Shown: positions 1-5,275 of the stretch, piece by piece | Position numbering within the stretch: position 1 is the first letter of the stretch | How the letters are laid out: every line of letters begins with the position of its first letter | DNA from: Pyrinomonadaceae bacterium | Lineage (GTDB): Bacteria > Acidobacteriota > Blastocatellia > Pyrinomonadales > Pyrinomonadaceae | DNA: 5,275 bases | NCBI GenBank assembly: GCA_025929655.1 | Contig: JAICPV010000201.1 | Coordinates: forward strand, 1-5,275 | Direction: 5' to 3' | Translations under genes and position numbers: made by a program | Notes under the pieces: generated by a model | What the model was told of the DNA's origin: nothing | The model's input: only the letters and a program-made list of their open reading frames with translations | Databases searched by the model: none

Positions 1-134
1 CAAAAAAGGAGCCGTCCCGAGGCGAAGAACCATCGAAGAAGAGCGACCCGCCACCGCAAAAAAGCGAGCCTCAAAGGTCGGAACCCAACAAGCGGCCGGA
101 CGCTCCTGCAAAGAAAGCGCGAGAAACTCTGTAG
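1..134 (+). CDS. C-terminal tail of an unidentified protein (partial, cut by left edge)
   Basis: Reading from base 3 to a TAG at 132-134 gives about 43 residues made almost entirely of Lys, Pro, Glu, Ser, Arg and Ala, with short runs such as PPPQKSEPQ and PAKKARETL. This looks like a disordered, charged tail rather than a folded domain. All three + frames are open across most of this stretch. I chose frame 3 for its K/P/E-biased composition and because its stop comes 13 bases before the terminator hairpin. Frame 2 (stop near 143) is the main alternative; frame 1 gives an implausibly arginine-rich product. The gene runs convergently toward the M16 operon. No function can be assigned, because the folded part lies outside the window. 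Confidence 0.5.
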   Translation, partial: KKEPSRGEEPSKKSDPPPQKSEPQRSEPNKRPDAPAKKARETL

Positions 135-147
135 CCTTTTGAAATGA

Positions 148-182
148 ACATAAAGGACGCAAACAATTTGCGTCCTTTATGT
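148..182. terminator. Bidirectional intrinsic terminator hairpin between convergent genes
   Basis: A perfect 16-bp inverted repeat (148-163 pairs with 167-182) with a 3-base CAA loop fills the gap between the + strand stop at 134 and the - strand stop at 184-186. The outer part of the stem is A/T-rich (ATAAAGG/CCTTTAT). A T-rich stretch follows on the + strand (GTTATTTCATT), and a weaker one (TCATTTC) follows on the - strand. It can serve both transcripts; on the - strand it begins one base after the peptidase stop codon. Confidence 0.85.
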
Positions 183-183
183 G

Positions 184-1548
184 TTATTTCATTGCTGCTT
201 GATTCTGAAGGAAGATCGTGCGGTCTATCGATGCGGGATTTCCCACCACCACGAACCTAAGATTCTTTATGTACTTGTTAGCGACCGCCTGAATGTCCGA
301 CGCCTTTACCTCGCGAACGCGGTTCAGGAACTGAAAACTGTTACGCCATCCGCCGCCGATCAGTTCATAGCGCGCAAGTTCTGCTGCCTGCGCGGCGTTG
401 GTTTCCTGGCCGATGAAGTAGGTTGTTAAGAACTGCCCGGAAACCCCGGAGATCTCTCTCGGGTCCACCGGCAGTGTCTTCAGTTTCTGGATCTCGTCGA
501 GCATTACCCGAATCGCCTGATTTGCATCGACGGCCGAAACGTAAATGCTGCCCGTATTGGCGGCAGTACTGCCTAGATCCGCGCTCGGAGCGTAAGAAAG
601 ATTCCGTTTCACACGCACCTCTTCGAAGACGCGGTCGCGAAGGATCGTCGTGGCGACGCGCATCGCATAATAGTCCGGGCTGCTGACCGATGGAGCGGCG
701 AATTCGCCCTGTATGTAGTTTGTCGGGAGCGTGCGCTGGGTGACGTCGAGGGTGGGCTTTGAGAAGTCCAGCGCGGGAGCGGCCGGTTCTTTATAATTGC
801 CCCGCGGCAGCTTTCCGAATGATTCGGTGATCCGCTGCTTCACCCGTGCCGGATCGACATCTCCGACGACAACCATTAGAAGCCGGGAGGTTTGCATAAG
901 CGAACGATGATAACCGACCAGGTCGGCTGCTTTGATCGCGGTCACGGTTTCGATCGTTCCGCTGGGATCGTGTTCGTACGCCGTGTTCGCATTTATCGTA
1001 CGGTTCGCCAAATACTGAAGAAAGCCGTCGGGGTCATCGGTCTGGTTCCGCAGGGATGTGACGATCCGCTCCCGCGCGAGTTCGACGTCTTCGGCTGCGA
1101 AAGCAGGCTGCAGGGCGACGTCGGTAAAGATCTCCCACGATCTGTCGAAATGCTCGCGTGTCGAAACCAGCGACAAGACGCTAAAATCGTAGCTCGCTCC
1201 CGACGCGATCGCACTCCCGGTGCTCGCAAGCTCGCGACGCATGGTCACGCGGGGAAATTTCTTGCTGCCCGCTGTTGCTGCGGTGAGCATAAAGTTTTCC
1301 ACGCCTGCGTTTTGCGCCGTCAGGTTCCGAACTCCTCCGCGGAAAAAAAGACCTGCGGCTACGGTCGCGCTCGCCGGCCGGCGCTTAACGAGTACCTTCA
1401 TCCCGTTGACGTCGAATTCCGTCACGAGCGCGGCTTGTGAAGAAAGGTCGGTGCCAACCGCCTGTGCGAAAATGACCGACTGAAAAACTGCGGCAATAAG
1501 TGCGAAAGCGAGAATTGTTCTTCTCGAAATCAAAATATTAATTGTCAT
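184..1548 (-). CDS. Exported M16 family protein, non-catalytic partner subunit
   Basis: A 454-residue protein of the insulinase/pitrilysin (M16) fold, close to the usual 400-470 residues of single-repeat M16 subunits. An N-terminal signal peptide (basic SRR at 8-10, hydrophobic 11-27, likely cleavage after A28 or A30) directs it out of the cytoplasm. Residues about 45-190 match the M16 N-terminal domain and about 205-385 the M16 C-terminal domain (LLMVVVGDVDP at 223-233). The zinc site is gone: the position of HxxEH reads ENFML (84-88), and the later glutamates align with A158 and S165. R315 and Y319 (KRNLSY) match the Arg/Tyr pair that in two-subunit M16 enzymes sits on the non-catalytic subunit and helps bind substrate. 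ATG at 1548 is preceded by GGGA six bases upstream, inside the end of the catalytic gene; the two genes are one base apart, so coupled translation is likely. I infer that it forms a heterodimer with the upstream product. It carries no catalytic set of its own. Confidence 0.9.
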   Translation of the reverse strand: MTINILISRRTILAFALIAAVFQSVIFAQAVGTDLSSQAALVTEFDVNGMKVLVKRRPASATVAAGLFFRGGVRNLTAQNAGVENFMLTAATAGSKKFPRVTMRRELASTGSAIASGASYDFSVLSLVSTREHFDRSWEIFTDVALQPAFAAEDVELARERIVTSLRNQTDDPDGFLQYLANRTINANTAYEHDPSGTIETVTAIKAADLVGYHRSLMQTSRLLMVVVGDVDPARVKQRITESFGKLPRGNYKEPAAPALDFSKPTLDVTQRTLPTNYIQGEFAAPSVSSPDYYAMRVATTILRDRVFEEVRVKRNLSYAPSADLGSTAANTGSIYVSAVDANQAIRVMLDEIQKLKTLPVDPREISGVSGQFLTTYFIGQETNAAQAAELARYELIGGGWRNSFQFLNRVREVKASDIQAVANKYIKNLRFVVVGNPASIDRTIFLQNQAAMK

Positions 1549-1549
1549 T

Positions 1550-2965
1550 CTATTTCCCGATCAGGTCCTCCGCGGTGAGGCGGGCAGCTGCCTGTGATTC
1601 TTTCGAAAGCAATGCGACGCCGATATGCGGCTTGCCGTGGACGTATGTGCGGATGTAGCGGTTCGTGTCCTCTCTTGTTATGGCGCGCAGGTTCTGGTGA
1701 TAACCCTGGAAGTATTCGATACCGGTCGAGGACCACCAGAAACCCAAAGTATGCGCATATTCGCTCAACTTCTCGCGGTCGAAAAGGTCGCGCGCTTCGA
1801 GGATCGTTTTAGCGTTCTGCAATTCGGCGTCGGTGAAAGCGGCCGGCTTGTCCCAATTCGCGATCTCCGTGTAAACAGCAGCGAGCGCTGCCTTTGCTTT
1901 CTCCGGCGTCGTCACCAAAGTCACGACGATCGGCCCGACATTTCGCTGCGTGTAATATCCTACGTCCACGCCAACCGCCAATCCGCTATCGACAAGATTA
2001 CGCTGAAAGCGCGAATCCGGCTGCGTGATGATGTACGAGAAAACGTCGGCCGCGTACGTCGCTGCATTGTCCTTCCCGATCGAAGGGCCGTGCCAGCCGA
2101 TCTGGATCAGCACATTCTGTACGGGCTGCTCGACGATGTGCCCTTCGCTTTTGGAGATAGGCGGATGTTCGACGAGCGGGAATTCCTTGAACGGATCGAC
2201 CTCGCGTGCCTTCCAGTCCCCGAAATATTGTTCCGCTAGCTTGAACGCATTCTGCGGATCGATGTCGCCCGTGACGATCAACGCCGCATTGTTCGGCACA
2301 TAGTACCGCGATTGGATCGTGCGCATTTTTTCCGTGGTCGCGCTCTCGATGGACTGCCGCGTTCCAAGCGGGTTCTTGCGCGTGGGGTATTTGTAAAACA
2401 TCTTGTCCATCAACGTCCGGTTGAGGTAATAAAACGGATTAGATTCGTTGCGATCGATCTCCCCGATCACGACCTGTTTCTCCGCCGCAAACTCGCGTTC
2501 ATCGAAAACCGGATAACGCACCGCGTCGCTGATAAACCGTATTGCGGTCCCAGCGTGCTGATTTGTCGTCGTGAAAAAATAGTTCACTACTTCCTCGCGC
2601 GTGGAGCCGTTGTACGTGATCCCGAGCTGCCCGATCTCTTGAAGATACGGCTCCCGTCGCACGATCGCCTGGTTCGTCTTGAAGAACATATGCTCGAAGA
2701 GGTGCGAAAGGCCGTTAAGCTCGGGCGGCTCGGTGAACGAGCCGTTTCGCACGTCCAATTCGACCGTGACGATAGGGACGGCATTGTCCGGATATACGAT
2801 CACTTCCAGGCCGTTCGCCAATTTTTTATTGACGAACGGGATCTTATAGTCCGGTTTTACGAGCGCGGGTTTAGCCGCGACCGGGGCTTTTGCGGTCCCT
2901 TGCGCAAAAGCGGCCGCCGGCCACAGTGACATTATGATCAATAAACTGAATAAGTACTTTCTCAC
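1550..2965 (-). CDS. Exported M16 family zinc metallopeptidase, catalytic subunit
   Basis: A 471-residue exported peptidase. The signal peptide is clear: MRKY, hydrophobic 5-19, then AFA before QG with cleavage after A21. The inverted zinc motif HxxEH is at 88-92 (SHLFEHMFF), and E169 lies exactly 76 residues after H92, giving the family pattern HxxEH-x76-E; E162 is the second conserved glutamate. By family knowledge H88, H92 and E169 bind zinc and E91 activates water. The M16 N-terminal domain spans about 48-195 and the C-terminal domain about 210-390 (LIVTGDIDP at 229-237). The Arg/Tyr substrate-binding pair is absent here (D326 and A330 at those sites) but present in the downstream gene, supporting a two-subunit enzyme cutting peptides in the periplasm or at the outer surface. 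I chose the GTG at 2965, not the far upstream ATG at 3154: GTG has GGGAG six bases before it and begins the signal peptide directly, whereas the longer form would add 63 unlike residues and overlap the divergent small gene. First gene of the operon. Confidence 0.92.
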   Translation of the reverse strand: MRKYLFSLLIIMSLWPAAAFAQGTAKAPVAAKPALVKPDYKIPFVNKKLANGLEVIVYPDNAVPIVTVELDVRNGSFTEPPELNGLSHLFEHMFFKTNQAIVRREPYLQEIGQLGITYNGSTREEVVNYFFTTTNQHAGTAIRFISDAVRYPVFDEREFAAEKQVVIGEIDRNESNPFYYLNRTLMDKMFYKYPTRKNPLGTRQSIESATTEKMRTIQSRYYVPNNAALIVTGDIDPQNAFKLAEQYFGDWKAREVDPFKEFPLVEHPPISKSEGHIVEQPVQNVLIQIGWHGPSIGKDNAATYAADVFSYIITQPDSRFQRNLVDSGLAVGVDVGYYTQRNVGPIVVTLVTTPEKAKAALAAVYTEIANWDKPAAFTDAELQNAKTILEARDLFDREKLSEYAHTLGFWWSSTGIEYFQGYHQNLRAITREDTNRYIRTYVHGKPHIGVALLSKESQAAARLTAEDLIGK

Positions 2966-3051
2966 ATTAAACTCCCGAAACGGGCCCTGATAATACGGCG
3001 TCTGGTAATTGCTGTTTCGATTTTCTAATCTAACATACGAGGACATAAGGT
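2966..3051. promoter_or_regulatory. Divergent promoter region between the M16 operon and the small gene
   Basis: This 86-bp gap must start transcription both ways. For the M16 operon, the best -10 is TATTAT on the - strand (2990-2995), one mismatch from consensus, with only a poor -35 (GAAACA, 3013-3018, spacing 17). For the + strand, TCTAAT at 3024-3029 is a possible -10 without a good -35. The Shine-Dalgarno sites are clearer: GGGAG at 2972-2976 (- strand) for the GTG start, and GAGG at 3039-3042 (+ strand) for the small gene. The promoter hexamers are guesses; the divergent layout is firm. Confidence 0.4.
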
Positions 3052-3270
3052 ATGGAACGCGACAATTTGATGCACGGAGCACGCTCGGCGTTGAACACAA
3101 TTCCCGAGATGCGGGAATGGGCGGAACAGTATTTGAAGGAAAAAGCCCGTTCACAAAACGAGGCTATGACTGATGAAGAATTTGATAAATATTGGAAGTA
3201 CCATAAGCCGGAGATAATGCACGCCGGTGCTGCTGAAGCTATGCAAGCGTATAAACAACGCGAGAAATAA
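3052..3270 (+). CDS. Small charged protein of unknown function, 72 residues
   Basis: I do not recognise this protein. It is hydrophilic and probably cytosolic: no signal peptide or membrane segment, about 14 acidic and 12 basic residues, and many aromatics (W23, Y27, F44, Y47, W48, Y50, Y67). It looks helical, with likely helices around 17-36, 40-50 and 54-71, and an acidic/aromatic centre (TDEEFDKYWKY, 40-50). Support for a real gene: ATG preceded by GAGG with nine bases between; an in-frame TAA directly before a strong hairpin; and an otherwise unexplained space between two - strand genes. The competing reading, an extended start of the catalytic M16 gene over 2966-3154 on the other strand, lacks a signal peptide at its start and has no comparable support. 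A single-gene transcript is implied by the flanking divergent gap and terminator. No cysteines or metal motif are visible. Confidence 0.75.
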   Translation: MERDNLMHGARSALNTIPEMREWAEQYLKEKARSQNEAMTDEEFDKYWKYHKPEIMHAGAAEAMQAYKQREK

Positions 3271-3271
3271 A

Positions 3272-3298
3272 AAAGGCAGGAGGTAGATGCCTGCCTTT
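3272..3298. terminator. Bidirectional intrinsic terminator hairpin
   Basis: A 9-bp perfect stem (AAAGGCAGG 3272-3280 with CCTGCCTTT 3290-3298) and a 9-base loop start one base after the stop of the small + strand gene. On the - strand, downstream of the peptide transporter gene, the stem is followed by TTATTTC and ends in a T run, the stronger terminator orientation. On the + strand the tail is TTTAATT, which is weaker. It separates two converging genes. Confidence 0.8.
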
Positions 3299-3321
3299 AA
3301 TTCCCCACAAAAAACCAAAAC

Positions 3322-5079
3322 TCAAACTCCGGGCATAGCTTTCTTTAGTGGTTTAAGGATCAAAAATAGGACCACAGCCATGAAAAGGGCCATCGACGCC
3401 AGGACCAGGAAGAAGGTCGATTGGAGCCAGATGTCCCAAAAGACGCCGATCTGCGTTAGTTTATTTCCGATAGCCGTTGCGACGAACCATCCGCCCATCA
3501 AAAGTCCGCGTTTGCTGATCGGCGCGACCTTGGAAACCAGCGACAGTCCCATCGGCGAAAGCATGAGCTCGCCCAGCGTCACCACCATGTAGGCAAAGAT
3601 CAGCCAGAACGGCGAGACGCGGAAAAGATGTGCGGCCTGAAGGATCTTCGCACCGTGAGCATCACCTTGCCCCGGAGCAACCTGATTAACCGCATGGATG
3701 AGCTGCTTTTGACCGCTCTTTAGCCGATCCACTTCTGCCGCGGTGAGCGCCGGTTTGCCCTCTTCGGCATTTGTTTTATTTCTTTCGCTAATGGCATCGT
3801 CACTGAGTCCGGAGAACTTCACGCCATTGATCACGTTCTTGCCATCGCTGGCCTCAGCGGCCATTAACTTATCCACGACGTCCTTCGGTACGCCCTGCGC
3901 AACTAGATTTCCGGCAACACGTTCGTTGATGCGAAACGACCCCGTTGCGATCTGCTCCGGCGTGCGAACCGAGTTTTCGCCGACCGACGCTCCGTACCAC
4001 AGAACGATGAAAGAAAGTCCGGTGAGCGTCATTCCGATCGCCATCTTCGTCGGCGTCGAAGGCTCCTTCCCGCGTCGGTCGAGAAACCCCCAGAACGCGA
4101 CGAGCGGGAATGTAAGTATCAGGATCCAGATCGCGTTGATGGAATTTGAGATCGTACCTGTGACGTTCCAATCGGTGTTATCGTCCGCGAAATAAGTCAG
4201 CGTCGAGCCGTTTTGATGGAAGACCATCCAGAAAACGATGACGATGGCGAAAACCACGATCAGCGCCATTATCCGTTTCGAGTCGGGTACGGAAGCCATC
4301 AAATTGCTTCGGGCGGCGTCGCTGCCGGCGCCGCGGCTGCCGCGCACGTCCTGGTCGCTTACGCCGTGCGGCGGAGCGTCCGTCGCGGTCGCCGCCGAAT
4401 CGGCACCTTGATCGGAATCTTCTCGCTCGCCAACGATTCCCATATTTTTTTCGTCAGCCCGTTGAACATGTTCTTTGAAGTACCAGAGGGTGGCGACCGA
4501 TAACACCATTCCAAATGCCGCTACGGCGAACGCTGCGTGGTAGCCGAAATACGCCTTCACGATCTCCATCACGATCGGCGCGAGCGCAGCGCCGACGTTG
4601 ATGCCCATATAGAAAATGTTATAAGCGCGGTCTTTGAGGTGGCTGCCTTCGGGATAAAGGTTGCCGACCATCGTCGAAACATTGGGTTTGAAAAAGCCGT
4701 TACCGATAACAAGGAAGGTAAGCGCGAGGTATACGGCCCAGATCGCGGGGATCGAGAGCGTGGCGTGGCCGGCCATGAAGAAGAATCCGCCGATCATCAC
4801 AGCCTTTCGATAGCCGGTGTACCGGTCCGCGATGAAACCGCCAACCAGCGGGCTCAAATACACGAACATCAGGTACGTCGAATACAGCCACGTCGCCTCG
4901 GCCGCGGTCCAACCGAACCCTTCCCGGGAATCGCGAAGGTACAGCGTGAAAAGGGCGAGCATCGAGTAGAAGCTGAACCGCTCCCACATTTCAGTGGCAA
5001 ACAGGACCGCGAGTCCCTTTGGATGTCGATCCAAATCACCCGCGTGTGCGGCATTCATGGTATTTACGTTTGCGCTCAT
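3322..5079 (-). CDS. Proton-coupled oligopeptide transporter (POT/PTR2 family, MFS)
   Basis: A 585-residue inner-membrane symporter expected to import di- and tripeptides with protons. Family marks: ExxER in TM1 (E30, E33, R34); first PTR2 signature at 80-98 (GGFIADRYTGYRK); TM4 lysine K131 (GNGFFKPNVS); second signature FYMGINVG at 156-163; TM10 glutamate E504 (LGELMLSPMGLS). Approximate membrane segments: 33-48, 65-85, 93-110, 112-128, 152-172, 181-201, 269-288, 312-332, 344-363, 489-508, 526-547 and 553-576, so 12. The TM6-TM7 linker (202-267) is hydrophilic and low complexity, without the HA/HB helices usual in bacterial members. A roughly 125-residue loop (364-488) between TM9 and TM10 should face the periplasm. 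TM7 reads FWMVFHQNGS, with H288 where an acidic residue is usual. I chose ATG 5079 (AGGA ten bases upstream) over an in-frame TTG at 5127, which overlaps the likely -10 box, and over ATG 5058, which has no ribosome site. It is transcribed alone. Confidence 0.93.
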   Translation of the reverse strand: MSANVNTMNAAHAGDLDRHPKGLAVLFATEMWERFSFYSMLALFTLYLRDSREGFGWTAAEATWLYSTYLMFVYLSPLVGGFIADRYTGYRKAVMIGGFFFMAGHATLSIPAIWAVYLALTFLVIGNGFFKPNVSTMVGNLYPEGSHLKDRAYNIFYMGINVGAALAPIVMEIVKAYFGYHAAFAVAAFGMVLSVATLWYFKEHVQRADEKNMGIVGEREDSDQGADSAATATDAPPHGVSDQDVRGSRGAGSDAARSNLMASVPDSKRIMALIVVFAIVIVFWMVFHQNGSTLTYFADDNTDWNVTGTISNSINAIWILILTFPLVAFWGFLDRRGKEPSTPTKMAIGMTLTGLSFIVLWYGASVGENSVRTPEQIATGSFRINERVAGNLVAQGVPKDVVDKLMAAEASDGKNVINGVKFSGLSDDAISERNKTNAEEGKPALTAAEVDRLKSGQKQLIHAVNQVAPGQGDAHGAKILQAAHLFRVSPFWLIFAYMVVTLGELMLSPMGLSLVSKVAPISKRGLLMGGWFVATAIGNKLTQIGVFWDIWLQSTFFLVLASMALFMAVVLFLILKPLKKAMPGV

Positions 5080-5169
5080 CCGGAGTTTTTCCTCAGCAGA
5101 ATTTGAGTATTGTAGAGAGTTACGCAAATATAGCAGATAAACGGGTTTGCGTGAAAGTACTTATCAGAT
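5080..5169. promoter_or_regulatory. Divergent intergenic region with the transporter promoter
   Basis: On the - strand, TTCACG (5150-5155) and TATATT (5127-5132) are separated by 17 bases, and the -10 is preceded by TGC, giving an extended -10. This is a plausible housekeeping-type promoter; transcription would start near 5120, about 40 bases before the ATG at 5079. AGGA at 5090-5093 is the likely ribosome site. No convincing promoter or strong Shine-Dalgarno is visible for the + strand gene at 5170; GAAAG at 5153-5157 is a weak candidate. Confidence 0.5.
5122..5152. repeat. 7-bp inverted repeat, candidate operator
   Basis: ACGCAAA (5122-5128) and TTTGCGT (5146-5152) form an inverted repeat with half-site centres 24 bases apart. 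It overlaps both hexamers of the predicted transporter promoter and lies just upstream of the divergent gene. The position suits a dimeric repressor or activator, but a 7-bp match can arise by chance. Confidence 0.3.
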
Positions 5170-5275
5170 ATGGAGCTGTTTAACGATCTCGGTGAGCGCA
5201 TCCAAAAAGCGTGGAGCGACGTCGATCAGGATGAAGAAAAGTTTCCGGCCATCGCCGCCGACTTCCTGCGCACCG
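5170..5275 (+). CDS. Start of an unidentified protein (partial, cut by right edge)
   Basis: ATG at 5170 opens a frame that stays open to the window edge, giving 35 residues beginning MELFNDLGERIQKAWSD and continuing with acidic DQDEEKF and an AIAADFLRT helix. An in-frame TGA at 5152-5154 with no other start between it and the ATG fixes the start. The N-terminus is soluble and amphipathic, with no signal peptide. I do not recognise the family. It is divergent from the transporter gene and may share control through the 90-bp gap. The ribosome site is weak. Confidence 0.65.
   Translation, partial: MELFNDLGERIQKAWSDVDQDEEKFPAIAADFLRT

Noticed and set aside
148..182. Long palindrome considered as an attachment site or miniature mobile element
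   Set aside because: Its position exactly between two convergent stops, its 3-base loop and T-rich flanks fit a bidirectional terminator; there are no flanking direct repeats or transposase remnants.
892..1440. 182-codon open frame on the + strand
   Set aside because: It is antisense to the non-catalytic M16 gene, has no recognisable domain, and its composition is that of a codon-bias shadow.
1625..2929. Long + strand open frames of about 204 and 205 codons (1625-2239 and 2312-2929)
   Set aside because: Both lie antisense within the catalytic M16 gene, whose conserved motifs prove the coding strand; the reverse frames are arginine-rich and featureless.
2966..3154. N-terminal extension of the catalytic M16 gene to an ATG at 3154
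   Set aside because: It would place 63 unrelated residues before a clear signal peptide and overlap the small + strand gene; the GTG at 2965 has a good ribosome site and starts the signal peptide.
4213..4503. Ala/Val/Arg-rich + strand open frame of 96 codons
   Set aside because: It mirrors the low-complexity GC-rich linker of the transporter on the other strand and has no independent support.
4537..5106. 189-codon + strand open frame
   Set aside because: It is antisense to transporter segments with clear POT signatures; its His/Arg/Glu-rich product has no domain-like pattern.
5080..5127. TTG start 16 codons upstream for the peptide transporter
   Set aside because: The TTG overlaps the likely -10 box, has no Shine-Dalgarno, and the ATG at 5079 with a 40-base leader fits the predicted promoter better.

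Overview
The window is ordinary-looking bacterial chromosome of moderate GC content with tight gene spacing. It holds four complete protein genes and two cut by the edges. Secreted M16 peptidases and a POT-family oligopeptide symporter suggest a Gram-negative, protein-degrading bacterium. An Acidobacteriota-like (Blastocatellia/Pyrinomonadales) source is my guess from the flavour of the proteins; nothing here proves it.

Layout from left to right. Bases 1-134 appear to be the lysine/proline/glutamate-rich tail of a + strand gene. It converges on the peptidase operon, and a 16-bp bidirectional terminator hairpin (148-182) lies between them. Bases 184-2965 (- strand) are a two-gene operon of exported M16 zinc-peptidase family proteins. 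The upstream gene (1550-2965) keeps the full HxxEH-x76-E catalytic set. The downstream gene (184-1548) has lost every zinc and catalytic residue but keeps the Arg/Tyr pair typical of the partner subunit. The genes are one base apart, so a translationally coupled heterodimer is the natural reading. An 86-bp divergent gap (2966-3051) leads to a 72-residue + strand gene of unknown function (3052-3270), followed by a second bidirectional hairpin (3272-3298). The - strand gene at 3322-5079 encodes a proton-coupled oligopeptide transporter. A 90-bp divergent gap carries its likely promoter and a 7-bp inverted repeat. The start of an unrecognised + strand gene (from 5170) runs off the right edge.

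Working together (inference): the M16 pair would cut peptides outside the cytoplasm and the POT transporter would import di- and tripeptides. They have separate promoters and terminators, so this is a neighbourhood link, not one operon.

The most unusual points are in the transporter. It has 12 predicted membrane segments without the extra HA/HB helices usual in bacterial POTs. It has a roughly 125-residue extracytoplasmic insertion between TM9 and TM10, the place where animal PepT proteins carry their extracellular domain. It also has a histidine where TM7 normally carries an acidic residue. I found no CRISPR array, mobile element, tRNA or rRNA.
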